Assembly: GCF_014306135.1 (NCBI RefSeq)
Contig: NZ_JACRWD010000001.1
Span: 1,116,001-1,180,000, forward strand
Length of the DNA: 64,000 bases
Origin: Paraclostridium hominis
GTDB lineage: Bacteria > Bacillota > Clostridia > Peptostreptococcales > Peptostreptococcaceae
Direction: 5' to 3'
Shown here: positions 34,586 through 43,571 of the stretch, piece after piece
Position numbering within the stretch: position 1 is the first letter of the stretch
Layout: each line of letters opens with the position of its first letter
Translations under genes and position numbers: made by a program
Notes under the pieces: generated by a model
What the model was told of the DNA's origin: nothing
The model's input: the letters and a program-made list of their open reading frames with translations, nothing else
The model's database searches: none

Positions 34586-34656
34586 TTATCTCTTCCTTTC
34601 TTAAGAAAATTTTAGTAATCACTATTATATATTAATATTTGACATAATAAAAGAAA

Positions 34657-34706
34657 TATCACTTAATATTCTATTATAACTTATAATAGAAATACTAAGT
34701 GATTAA
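34657..34706 (-). terminator. Long imperfect hairpin
   Basis: A stem of about 20 bp with mismatches (TATCACTTAATATT... / ...AATACTAAGTGATTA), between the HD-domain gene and the SDR gene. It is a probable terminator for the former. Confidence 0.55.
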
Positions 34707-34798
34707 TATTTTGCATATTTTTTATATCAGTAAATTTCATCCAAAAGTTTACATAATATTATTATTTTTTACTAATTAAACATATTTAATTTCTTTCA

Positions 34799-35776
34799 TT
34801 ATAAAACTTCTACATATACACCTTTATTTATAATATCTTTAACTTTATTATTTATCTCATTTACATTGTAATCCAAATTTGATAAAGAAAAAACTTTATT
34901 ATTTATATATACACTAGGATCTATTAATCTTACTTTACCTTTTATATGTATATCGTATTTATTTTCATTTATTCTAACTTTTATATCACTATTTAATGAG
35001 TTTACTAAATTTAATAAATCATTATTTTTAGACTTATTTAATATCTCTATAACTTCAGCATCTGTTTTTAAAATATCTTTCATATGTAATTCTTTAGTAT
35101 TTATAGCAAATTTTATGGCTTTAGCTAATTTATCATATGCATAAGCATTTAATGGACTCATAAAAAAATCTACAACTTCTTTATAGTATAAATCTAAAAA
35201 CCACTTGGCTTTATCTATACTCTTAACAACAATTTCCCCATTTGCTATGCACATATCTTTTACAAATAAATCAACTTCAGATTTATTTGTATATCCATAT
35301 CTATACATATCTCTTAATGTATAATCTACTCTATCTGCACATAATCTAGGAGCTTTTCTTTCAAGTATAGTCCATTTTTCCTCATTCATTAATATATCTT
35401 TATAGTTATATCCATATCGTTTTAGTATATTAGGTATTTCCGAATTCATAACTACTTAATTAAAAATTATCTCATGGTAATCTTCTTCATTATTATCTAA
35501 TACAAAATCTATAACATGTGAAAAAGCAGTATGAGATACATCATGAAGCAATCCAGCTATTTGTTCTTCTAAACTGCCTCCTAACATTTTAATTAATAAC
35601 ATTACACCAACCGAATGTTCATATCTGGTTACATTTAAATCTTTATTAACTAAGTAAGTTGCTCCTACTTGATGTATATTTTTTAATCTTTGTACTGCTC
35701 CACAATTTATAAGTTCTATTAATACATCATCTATTTCAAACTCTCCATATATACAATCTTTTATTTTATTTCCCAT
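34799..35776 (-). pseudogene. HD-domain phosphohydrolase, broken by one TAA
   Basis: 325 codons in one frame with a single TAA at 35456-35458 (codon 107). The first part has KDCIYGEFEID, RLKNIHQVGATYLV, RYEHSVGVMLLI (H of the metal site) and GLLHDVSHTAFSH, the HD pair of dGTPase-like/YdhJ-type HD proteins. After the stop, VVMNSEIPNILKRYGY and LCADRVDYTLRDMYRYG continue the family pattern. The stop replaces an amino acid just before VVMNSE. An ATG at 35449 could start a separate C-terminal fragment but has no convincing SD. Intact relatives hydrolyse (d)NTPs or nucleotides in the cytosol. Confidence 0.85.
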
Positions 35777-35815
35777 ATCTGCCTCCTTATTTACTATTAT
35801 TATATCCTAATAAAT

Positions 35816-35855
35816 AAAAAATTGTTAGACTAACTTAAGCCTAACAATTTTTTAT
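35816..35855 (-). terminator. Terminator of the AAA+ gene
   Basis: Stem AAAAATTGTTAG / CTAACAATTTTTT with a loop of about 12 nt. The AAA+ stop codon at 35856 abuts it. Confidence 0.75.
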
Positions 35856-38800
35856 TTATATATTACTTATAAGTTTATGTTTTAATAATTTAAATTCACT
35901 TTCATCAATAACTTTTAGATCTAATAAATTTTTTAGTTTTAATAAATCATCTATATAAGCATTCTTATCTCTACTAGGTATTTTTTCTTCTTGATTACAT
36001 TTTAAGTTTCTTTCTTTATTTTCGTTTAAATCTTTATTTTTATAAATTTCCTTATTCAAAGAATTTTTATCTATAAACTCTTTTTTACTTTTTATAATAT
36101 CTATTTTTTCTATATTGTTTATATTTTTCTGAGTAACTTCTTCATCATATACCCTAGCACTTTGTATTCTTACAAGAATATCTAAATAACTCTTAACCAT
36201 AAGGGCATTTTTTAAAATTATATTTTTATTTTTATATAATTCATTTATAGTTTCTTTTAATACAGCTTGTCCCTCATAATTTAGTGTAAATCCTTTGCAA
36301 TTTAAGGTATCTATGCATATATCATAAATTTCTGTTTCATCATACCCATCAAAATTAAGATATATTGGAAATCTATAATTTAAAGATTGATTTTGTAAAA
36401 CTACCTCATCCATACCTTCTTTATTTCCAGATAATACTAATATTATTTTATTTTTATTACTATCAATAAATTTTATAAGCATAGATATTATTTCACTATA
36501 ATTATATTCATTTTTAAGCAAATCAAATTTATCTATTAAAACCATTTTACCTATAGATTTATTTAATACATCTTCCAAATCTAACCCATTATTTATATTA
36601 GATACTATCTCATCTTTATCTATTTCCACAATACTTTTAGCTTTTAAAATACCTTTGCTATAATACATTTCAGCTAATATATTAAGTACTGATTTTTTAC
36701 CTGTCCCTACATCTCCTGTGAATATCATATTTTTATATTTATTTATATTGTTTCTTTTCCCTAGTTTTTCTCTTTTTTCTTGTATTTTTAAAAACTTATA
36801 TTGATTTTTTAAAAACTCTTTAGCTTTATTATTTCCTTTTAATTCTTGTAATTTTTCTTCTAAGTTAAATGTATTTTCATATTCTAGTACATTTATTTTT
36901 TCTATATCTTTAACTGTTATTAAATTCATTTCATAAACGCTTATTTCTTCTTCAGCAATTCTAATACTTTGATTTCTAATTAGACTTTCTACATAATTTC
37001 TAACCATTCTACCATTTCCTGATTGTGAATCTGCTTCCTCGTAAATAGATTCAAAGCTCTTTTTAAGAGACAAATAAGCATTTTTAGATAGTTTAAATCC
37101 TTTATTTTCTATTAATTTTATGGACATTTCTAATAATTCATTAGGATTATAATCTTTAAATACTGTCCATATAGGAAATCTTGATTTAAGACCTATATTA
37201 ACATCAAAGAAATCTTCCATTTCTTCTTCATATCCAGCAAGAATTACTACAACATCTTGTCCATAATCTTCAATTAATTTAAGTAATGTTTCTATAGCTT
37301 CTCTACCTAATGAATCATTAGCTAGTGTATAGGCTTCATCTATAAATAACACTCCACCAATAGCTTCTTTAAATTTTTCTTCTGTTTTTCTTGATGTTTG
37401 TCCAGGTATTTCTGAAACAAAACTAGATCTATCTGTTTCTATAAGCTGACCTACTTTTAAAAGACCCATACTATTTAACATTTCTGCAACTAATCTAGCT
37501 ATACTAGTTTTTCCTGTACCAGGATTACCTGCAAAAACCATATTTAAATTTTGCTCTATTTTTGTATTTACTCCAGCTGATTTTCTTTTTTCTTGTGCTA
37601 CTATTAATTTATATTGACTTCTTAGTAAGCTTTTAACTTCATTTAATCCTACTATTTCACTTAATCTTGCTTCTAAGTCAAATTTTGTTTTTGCTTTAAA
37701 ATTAAAGTTATCTCTTTCTAATAAATCAATTTGCTTTGATTTGTCAGTTAAGTATTTTTTAGAAGCGTCAAGTATAGCATTTTCAACTATATTTCTAACA
37801 AATCTGGCATTACCTAAATCATTTTTACCACTTATTTGATTTTTAGCAAATAAGTCTATTAAATCATGTTTAACATTTTTAGCAATTCTATATCCTTTAG
37901 ATTTAGCAATATTAACAGCTATCTCATACATCTGTATTGGAGTATAATCATGAAAATGAATAATATTTGCAAATCTTGATTTAAGACCTGGATTAAATGC
38001 TAAAAATTCCTCCATATCATTTTCATATCCAGCAAGAATTACTATTAAATTATCTCTATTATCTTCTACTCCTTTAAGTAATGCATCAACTATTTCTTTA
38101 CCTACTTTATCATCATCACTCTCACATAAAGAATAAGCTTCATCTATAAATAATACTCCTCCAATAGCAGAATTTATAATATCTATTGTTCTTTTAGAAA
38201 TATCTGATGCGTTTTCTGATACAAAGTCTGCTTTACTAACTTCTTTATATATTCCTCTAGATAATATACCAAGTGCATTTAAATACTCAAAAGTCACTCT
38301 AGCAGCATTCGTTTTACCTGTACCTGCATTACCTGCAAATATCATATTCAAAGATATATTTGAAGTTTTAAGTCCCAATCTTTCTCTTATTTTTTGGACT
38401 TTGTAATTATTTTTTACATTGTTAAGGAAATTTTTTAAATCTTCAATTCCAATTATAGAATTTAATTTATACTCTGCTTCTTCAAGGGTTGGCATTGAGT
38501 AAGAACTTAAATTAAACTCTTCTTTATTTACCTTGCAATATATATCATTTTCTTTTACGTATATTATTATAGTTGTTCCTGCTTTTAATTGCTCTTCTCT
38601 TATAAAATTAGTCAATGGTCTGCTTAACTTATATGATACGTATTCACTTATTCCAAAGTTTGAATCTTTTTTATAAGTTTCTTGCAAAAATCTACATATA
38701 CCAAAGTATTCATCCTCTTTATCATCTTCATTTATATCTAATGTGACTTTTATATCATATTCTAATTCTTTATTTTTAATAGTTTCTAAAACCTCTTTTT

Positions 38801-39428
38801 TTACTATTTTGTTTCTTTCAATATTATTAAGTGGTTTTGTATGTAATACATTATCTACATTAGATTTAAAAGTTTTGTTAAAATATTTATCTAACTCAAA
38901 GTCTTCATCATTGCTAATGTATACTAAAAATTTATTATGACAAACTATCTTATTTATTTTATTTTTATCTTGATTATCTGCTCTTACTAAAAATTTATTT
39001 TTTATAATATATTCATCATTTAGATTAAAACAAGTGTTTGGATATACACTAGATAGTACGTGTAATATTTCACTACTTGCTTTTTCTATATTTTTAAACA
39101 TCACGCAAGCAGAGTTAGACCCTAACTTTTCATACAAATCTGTTAAAAATGCATTATATCCTAAATTAAAATTATATGAAGCTAAATCTATTTCATCTAC
39201 TTGTGAATTTTCTATTATATCTGTATCTTTAAGATATTCAAATATTCGTCTTATACTAGTTTTTTTCGCTGTTTCTTTTTCTCCTACTAAAACTAATACT
39301 CCTTTTTCTCCTTTTGTAAGTTTATCTCTAAAGTAATTGCATAAGTCACTAATGAAACTTTTTTGACCTATAAGTTCTTTATTTAAACTTTTTTGAATAT
39401 CTATAAATTTATCATTTATACTAATCAT
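35856..39428 (-). CDS. Giant four-module AAA+ ATPase (CbxX/SpoVK-like) with SHOCT-like tail
   Basis: 1190 residues, no signal or membrane segment. Module 0 (about 1-305) is a degenerate ClpB-like AAA: P-loop remnant GEKETAKKTS at 49-58 and VMFKNIEKA for Walker B. Modules 1 (320-575) and 2 (585-845) are intact CbxX/CfqX-type: GNAGTGKT 366-373 and GNPGTGKT 634-641, LFIDEAYSL and LFIDEAYTL, and GLKSRF arginine fingers (481-486, 747-752). Module 3 (855-1105) keeps GDVGTGKKS 905-913 but has LIDKFDLL, with Lys where the catalytic Glu belongs. Residues 1158-1188 (IDDLLKLKNLLDLKVIDESE core) match the SHOCT pattern. Probably a hexameric remodelling machine. SD AGGAGGGG; it lies 20 nt behind a YhaM-like nuclease gene. 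Substrate unknown. Confidence 0.88.
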   Translation of the reverse strand: MISINDKFIDIQKSLNKELIGQKSFISDLCNYFRDKLTKGEKGVLVLVGEKETAKKTSIRRIFEYLKDTDIIENSQVDEIDLASYNFNLGYNAFLTDLYEKLGSNSACVMFKNIEKASSEILHVLSSVYPNTCFNLNDEYIIKNKFLVRADNQDKNKINKIVCHNKFLVYISNDEDFELDKYFNKTFKSNVDNVLHTKPLNNIERNKIVKKEVLETIKNKELEYDIKVTLDINEDDKEDEYFGICRFLQETYKKDSNFGISEYVSYKLSRPLTNFIREEQLKAGTTIIIYVKENDIYCKVNKEEFNLSSYSMPTLEEAEYKLNSIIGIEDLKNFLNNVKNNYKVQKIRERLGLKTSNISLNMIFAGNAGTGKTNAARVTFEYLNALGILSRGIYKEVSKADFVSENASDISKRTIDIINSAIGGVLFIDEAYSLCESDDDKVGKEIVDALLKGVEDNRDNLIVILAGYENDMEEFLAFNPGLKSRFANIIHFHDYTPIQMYEIAVNIAKSKGYRIAKNVKHDLIDLFAKNQISGKNDLGNARFVRNIVENAILDASKKYLTDKSKQIDLLERDNFNFKAKTKFDLEARLSEIVGLNEVKSLLRSQYKLIVAQEKRKSAGVNTKIEQNLNMVFAGNPGTGKTSIARLVAEMLNSMGLLKVGQLIETDRSSFVSEIPGQTSRKTEEKFKEAIGGVLFIDEAYTLANDSLGREAIETLLKLIEDYGQDVVVILAGYEEEMEDFFDVNIGLKSRFPIWTVFKDYNPNELLEMSIKLIENKGFKLSKNAYLSLKKSFESIYEEADSQSGNGRMVRNYVESLIRNQSIRIAEEEISVYEMNLITVKDIEKINVLEYENTFNLEEKLQELKGNNKAKEFLKNQYKFLKIQEKREKLGKRNNINKYKNMIFTGDVGTGKKSVLNILAEMYYSKGILKAKSIVEIDKDEIVSNINNGLDLEDVLNKSIGKMVLIDKFDLLKNEYNYSEIISMLIKFIDSNKNKIILVLSGNKEGMDEVVLQNQSLNYRFPIYLNFDGYDETEIYDICIDTLNCKGFTLNYEGQAVLKETINELYKNKNIILKNALMVKSYLDILVRIQSARVYDEEVTQKNINNIEKIDIIKSKKEFIDKNSLNKEIYKNKDLNENKERNLKCNQEEKIPSRDKNAYIDDLLKLKNLLDLKVIDESEFKLLKHKLISNI

Positions 39429-39448
39429 TTATATCCCCTCCTTTAAAG

Positions 39449-40354
39449 TTATAAGTATAACTTTGTTTCTAATCTTCTATCATAATCAGACCAACCATCA
39501 CCATCTGAATTATCCTTTATCTGAGTTATTTTATTCATTGTAGCATCTATACCATCTGCAAAATTTAATATGAATGATTCTTCCATATTACATTCTCTAG
39601 GTGAACCATATTCAAGTTTTCCATGATGTTGTACAATACAACCTTTAATTCTTCTTATGAAATCTTCACTAAATTTATAGTCCATTTCATTTATTGCTCT
39701 ATCTATAAGTTGAACTCCAATAGTTATATGACCTTCTAGCTCACCTTGTAATGTGTATTTAAATGGGCCATTAAAATCTAATTCGTAAAGTTTCCCTATA
39801 TCATGTAATTTTGCACTTAATATTGCTATTTCTTTATATTTACAATCATATCTCTCACAAAGTACTTTAGTCAGATACATAACGCCTAGTGTATGTTCCG
39901 CCAATCCGCCTATATAGTTATGATGCATACTTACCCCACCTATCCCCATCTTAAACTTATCTAAAAATTCTTTATTTTTAAAAAAATAATCATTTAGCAT
40001 TTTAGCTTCTTCTGATTTTATATATTCATCACTTAAATCATCTATATCTTTCATTATATCTTCTATAGGTCTTTTTACTGTTGGAAGATAATCATCTAAT
40101 TCATAATTTTCATTAATTATATTTACATGTTTGACTTCATCCATAGTTGGTTCTTTTTTACTATCTATTTCTATAACTTGTCCTGGTTTTAATTTGAATT
40201 TATTAGGTATTCTAGCTTTTATTTGCTCACTTCTATCGGTAAGTATATAAGTTGTCATATTACTATCTTTGTGTATTCTTTTCATTACCATAAGTGATGT
40301 TTTAAATTGCTTATTCATTTCTATATCTTTTAAAAATAGCTTCTTATGTGTCAT
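39449..40354 (-). CDS. yhaM: YhaM-like 3'-5' exoribonuclease (OB + HD domains)
   Basis: 301 residues. The N-terminal about 90 residues are an OB fold (KTSLMVMKRIHKDSNMTTYILTD, KARIPNKFKLKPGQVIEI). An HD domain follows: HHNYIGGLAEHTLGVM, SAKLHDIGKLYEL, GCIVQHHGKLEYGSP and LNFADGIDATM supply the metal-binding His and Asp residues in the order found in YhaM/CBF1. These enzymes trim RNA or single-stranded DNA from the 3' end. SD AAAGGAG. Upstream of and probably cotranscribed with the giant AAA+ gene (20 nt apart). Confidence 0.85.
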   Translation of the reverse strand: MTHKKLFLKDIEMNKQFKTSLMVMKRIHKDSNMTTYILTDRSEQIKARIPNKFKLKPGQVIEIDSKKEPTMDEVKHVNIINENYELDDYLPTVKRPIEDIMKDIDDLSDEYIKSEEAKMLNDYFFKNKEFLDKFKMGIGGVSMHHNYIGGLAEHTLGVMYLTKVLCERYDCKYKEIAILSAKLHDIGKLYELDFNGPFKYTLQGELEGHITIGVQLIDRAINEMDYKFSEDFIRRIKGCIVQHHGKLEYGSPRECNMEESFILNFADGIDATMNKITQIKDNSDGDGWSDYDRRLETKLYL

Positions 40355-40452
40355 AATATTAACTCCTTTTTTGTTAATTAATAAATTTTAATAATCTAAT
40401 TTTTAAACAATTTAAATTTTATAATTTTTCAATCTAATTAGTATTTAATTAA

Positions 40453-41163
40453 TTATAAGTTAAATAGTATATCTTTTATTACCTCAGATGCTAAAACTAA
40501 TCCACCACTTGAAGACATAAAAGATATACTTCCAGGTAATATTCTGTGTCCATTGGATACTTTTTCTTTTAACTCTATTGGATGTTCTGTTGAAAAAACT
40601 ACTTTTAAATTATCTATTCCTCTATCTCTTAATTCTTTTCTCATTACTTTAGCAAGTGGACATGTATGTGTATTTGATATATTGCTTACTTCAATTTTAG
40701 TTGGATCTAACTTATTTCCCATTCCCATAGAACTAATTATAGGTATATTTCTTTTAATACATTCTTCGACCAAATGTATTTTAGATGAAACCATGTCTAT
40801 TGCATCTACTACATAATCATAATGATTATTAAATATACTTTGACTAGTTTCATTATTAAATATTGCTTTTATATCATATACATTTGCATTTTTATTTATA
40901 TCCTTTAATCTTTCTTTTACTACTTTTACCTTATCTTTTCCTATATTTGAGTTAAGTCCTGGAAGTTGTCTATTTATATCTGTTACTTCAACTTCTGAAT
41001 AATCTATTATTGTTATATTAGCAATGCCTGCTCTAACTAAAGCTTCTACACAAAAACTTCCTACTCCCCCTACACCTACTACTAATACATGTGAATTTTT
41101 TAATTTATCTATTCCATCTTTTCCTATTATAAGTTCTGTTCTTGTTGTAAACTTTTTTTCCAT
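40453..41163 (-). CDS. tcdA: tRNA threonylcarbamoyladenosine dehydratase
   Basis: 236 residues of the ThiF/MoeB/E1 fold: VVGVGGVGSFCVEALVRAGI (ATP loop), DYSEVEVTDINRQLPG, KVKVVKERLKDINKN, VDAIDMVSSKIHL, and the C-terminal TCPLAKVMRKELR. These match TcdA/CsdL, which uses ATP to cyclise t6A37 of tRNA to ct6A. No membrane helix is obvious beyond a mildly hydrophobic C-terminus. SD AAAGGAG. It lies 98 nt before the nuclease gene, and may share its transcript. Confidence 0.88.
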   Translation of the reverse strand: MEKKFTTRTELIIGKDGIDKLKNSHVLVVGVGGVGSFCVEALVRAGIANITIIDYSEVEVTDINRQLPGLNSNIGKDKVKVVKERLKDINKNANVYDIKAIFNNETSQSIFNNHYDYVVDAIDMVSSKIHLVEECIKRNIPIISSMGMGNKLDPTKIEVSNISNTHTCPLAKVMRKELRDRGIDNLKVVFSTEHPIELKEKVSNGHRILPGSISFMSSSGGLVLASEVIKDILFNL

Positions 41164-41233
41164 ATAAAATACTCCTTTTGTATTGTATCTTAATTAGTAT
41201 TTGCAAAATGTATAAACTATATTAATTAGATAA

Positions 41234-41282
41234 ATAAAAAAGTACCTTAAAACCATAAAAATCATTTTAAGATACTTTTTTA
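41234..41282 (-). terminator. Terminator of the sigma-factor operon
   Basis: Stem AAAAAGTA-CTTAAAA / TTTTAAG-TACTTTTT with a mismatch and a loop of about 13 nt, ending at the last codon of the membrane partner gene. Confidence 0.7.
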
Positions 41283-41283
41283 T

Positions 41284-42105
41284 TTATCTAATCAAACTCA
41301 TATTGATACATAATTCAATAAGCCTTGGAACCACTAAGGTTAATACTAATATTAGTGCTACTATTTCTAATCCTAATACAAACTTATCTTCATAAGTTAA
41401 TGGCGATTTTTTAACTGCCTTTATTCCCGTTATCCTTTCTAAACTTGATAAAAATCTAATTACACTTTTTCTATACTTATTTTTCAAATGATTCAAGTAT
41501 ATAATGTTTTTATCATTGGTTTCTATAAATGACATATATCCACTAGTTGTATTGACTCCCCATGCTAATCCTTTTGACCAACGTCTATTTTCTATAGCTT
41601 TTCCTATGCTTTTTACTTCCTTTACCTCTATAATCTTTTTATTTACTATTTTAAAATTTTCAGTAATACCATAATATATTAATTTATCTTTTGTTAGATA
41701 TAGTTTAAAAAAATATGAAGCTCCATGATTAATATATGATGTATTTACACCTGGCATAGATATAAAACTTGGTACAAATAATTCATCAATAATTTCATTC
41801 TTTAGTGATTCCATATCTTTATCTATAACTTTTAAAATTATATATTTTAATACATTGCTATTTTTTATCCCATGCTCAGATATATCTCCAGATTCACCTA
41901 GATACTTTTTAATCTTTAATACTTCACTTAAAGAAACATTTATATTAAACTTACTATTTGCTTCTTTTAATTCTTCTAATAACATGCTCATTCTTTTTTT
42001 AATTTTTTCTTTCTGATTTTTATCTAATCCGTCTTCAAATAAGCCAGCTTCTGTATATTCCTCTATTTCAAATTTATAATCATATTTTTTATTATTTTTG
42101 CTCAT
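41284..42105 (-). CDS. Tail-anchored membrane protein paired with a sigma factor
   Basis: 273 residues from ATG 42105, chosen because AGGGG is 8 nt upstream; an earlier GTG/ATG pair lies on the SD. The body is cytosolic: a charged helical N-terminus (about 1-110), then a strand-rich middle (YFFKLYLTKDKLIYYGITE, SGYMSFIETNDKNIIYL). A single transmembrane helix is at about 247-268 with a short outside tail. The gene begins 11 nt after an ECF-type sigma factor, the position of an anti-sigma factor or sigma-regulated effector. No ZAS or RsiV domain is recognisable, so this may be a different kind of partner. Confidence 0.5.
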   Translation of the reverse strand: MSKNNKKYDYKFEIEEYTEAGLFEDGLDKNQKEKIKKRMSMLLEELKEANSKFNINVSLSEVLKIKKYLGESGDISEHGIKNSNVLKYIILKVIDKDMESLKNEIIDELFVPSFISMPGVNTSYINHGASYFFKLYLTKDKLIYYGITENFKIVNKKIIEVKEVKSIGKAIENRRWSKGLAWGVNTTSGYMSFIETNDKNIIYLNHLKNKYRKSVIRFLSSLERITGIKAVKKSPLTYEDKFVLGLEIVALILVLTLVVPRLIELCINMSLIR

Positions 42106-42116
42106 AAACATCACCC

Positions 42117-42641
42117 CTAATCATTTCTTCTTAATTTATTTTTTATTCTCATAATTCTAAGACTAATTGCCTTTGGAGTAATTCCTAAGTTATGTGCTAT
42201 ATCTTTTACTTTTCTATCATTTTCATACCGTTGAGTAAATATTTCTTTATCTAATTCACTTAACTTTTCAATATTTTCTTTTATTTCAAATATAACCTCT
42301 TTTATTAAAATTGTATCTTCCACTGTAGATTTATCCTTTATGTTTTCTTTAAGTTCTAAAGTGTTTTTAATATACTTAATTTCTTTTCTCATAATATCTA
42401 TTGCTGTATACTTTGATAATGTATATATCCAATTTTTAAATAACCCTTCATCCTTATTATAAAATTCAATACCTTCCCAAATCTTCATCAGTACTAAATT
42501 TAAACACTCCTCGCTAAGTTCTTTATTATTTAATATTTTATATGATGCTCTGTATATTAAATCTCCATATAGATCAATTAAATCTATCAAAGATGTTTCA
42601 TCTTTTTTCTTAAGCCTATCAATTAACTCCAAATCATGCAT
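42117..42641 (-). CDS. ECF-type RNA polymerase sigma factor
   Basis: 174 residues. Region 2: LIDLYGDLIYRASYKILNN, EECLNLVLMKIWEGIEFYN and NWIYTLSKYTAIDIMRKE; region 4: ELDKEIFTQRYENDRKVKDIA, then NLGITPKAISLRIMRIKNKL as the helix-turn-helix. No sigma-1 or sigma-3 regions, as expected for ECF factors. SD GGAGGGG precedes ATG. It is cotranscribed with the tail-anchored protein that follows, so it is likely a signal-responsive alternative sigma. Its regulon and its autoregulatory promoter are not evident by eye. Confidence 0.85.
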   Translation of the reverse strand: MHDLELIDRLKKKDETSLIDLIDLYGDLIYRASYKILNNKELSEECLNLVLMKIWEGIEFYNKDEGLFKNWIYTLSKYTAIDIMRKEIKYIKNTLELKENIKDKSTVEDTILIKEVIFEIKENIEKLSELDKEIFTQRYENDRKVKDIAHNLGITPKAISLRIMRIKNKLRRND

Positions 42642-42693
42642 ATATTCCCCTCCATATTTATCTTCTTGCTAATATAATCGTAAATTTTTTTTA

Positions 42694-42727
42694 TAAAAAA
42701 AGAGCCTATTTAAAATAGACTCTTTAA
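42694..42727 (-). terminator. Terminator after the creatininase remnant
   Basis: Stem AAAGAG-CTATTT / AAATAG-CTCTTT with a bulge. In the minus direction it is followed by a T-rich run, so it would end transcription coming from 42830, not from the sigma gene. Confidence 0.55.
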
Positions 42728-42830
42728 ATTATTTTATTAGTAGATAATGGGAAATTTGGTCCATGCTATTCTACTGACCCTACAGGTAGCTTAACTATAT
42801 CTTTATCTTTTCTTTCTATTAACTTTTTAT
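42724..42830 (-). pseudogene. Creatininase-family N-terminal remnant with internal TAG
   Basis: Read on the minus strand: KKLIERKDKDIVKLPVGSVE, a TAG at 42766-42768, then HGPNFPLSTNKII and a stop. Creatininase/mycofactocin-type amidohydrolases have an N-terminal ILPVGSxEQHGPHLPLGTD segment, so the stop stands in place of the glutamine (CAG to TAG). Only about 35 codons remain, the start and the rest of the roughly 240-residue protein are missing, and a terminator follows. The surrounding 42642-42974 stretch holds this fragment and the promoter region of the deaminase gene. Confidence 0.6.
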
Positions 42831-42974
42831 ACTATACTAAATTTTTGTATAAATTTAAAATTTAGTCTGCCTTTTTAATTTTTAATTAAAATTTATTTTT
42901 TTATATTTTATTTTTATTATTTATATCTATTTTATGTTATTATTAATATAATAAATTTTAGAAGGAGGATATTT

Positions 42975-43511
42975 ATGAGGATACTATTCACAGAGTGGGC
43001 TATGAATATAGCTGAGCAAACTAAAGTTAGAAGTACTTGTGTATCTAGACAGGTCGGTGCGGTTATTTGCATGGATAAGCAAATAATAAGTACAGGTTAT
43101 AATGGAGCTCCTTCTGGTGCTATACATTGCACAGATATAGGTTATTGTGAGAGAAGAAAAAGAAATATCCCATCAGGTCAAGGACTAGAACTATGTAGGG
43201 CAGGTCATGCTGAAGCAAATGCTATTATTCAATGTGCTAAAAATGGAACTAGTTGCAATGGAGCTGTTTTATACGTAACTACTCAGCCATGTGTATTTTG
43301 TTGCATATCTATAATACAAGCAGGTATAAAAAAAGTAGTATTTAAAGGTGAATATCCTACAGGTTTGGGGCTTCAACTCCTAGAAGAATCTGGTGTTGAG
43401 TATATAAAGTATGAAAATGAACTGGAAAATGAAAGACAAGCTACTGAATTGAAAAAACTAAGTGAGTCTAAAAGAATTGAAGAGTTTTTAACAACTCCTA
43501 AAAAATATTAA
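42975..43511 (+). CDS. comEB: dCMP deaminase (ComEB-like)
   Basis: 178 residues. Zinc site HAEANAI with H78 and the proton-shuttling E80, and PCVFC with C106 and C109. STCVSRQVGAVI, ISTGYNGAPSG and CTDIGYCERRKRNIPSGQG match deoxycytidylate deaminases. It converts dCMP to dUMP for thymidylate synthesis, with dCTP/dTTP regulation in the family. SD AGAAGGAGG precedes ATG. One of few plus-strand genes; it is convergent with surE and they share a terminator. Confidence 0.9.
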   Translation: MRILFTEWAMNIAEQTKVRSTCVSRQVGAVICMDKQIISTGYNGAPSGAIHCTDIGYCERRKRNIPSGQGLELCRAGHAEANAIIQCAKNGTSCNGAVLYVTTQPCVFCCISIIQAGIKKVVFKGEYPTGLGLQLLEESGVEYIKYENELENERQATELKKLSESKRIEEFLTTPKKY

Positions 43512-43527
43512 TAATAGTCTCTTTAAT

Positions 43528-43568
43528 AAAAAGTATCTAAGTGATTATAACTACTTAGATACTTTTTT
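43528..43568. terminator. Bidirectional terminator between convergent genes
   Basis: Perfect 15-bp stem AAAAAGTATCTAAGT / ACTTAGATACTTTTT with a 10-nt loop; it serves the deaminase gene and surE. Confidence 0.85.
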
Positions 43569-43571
43569 ATT

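Noticed and set aside
42766..42768. TAG read as pyrrolysine in the creatininase fragment
   Set aside because: The gene is a fragment lacking most of its length, the residue is a conserved glutamine one substitution away, and the other broken genes use TAA and TGA.
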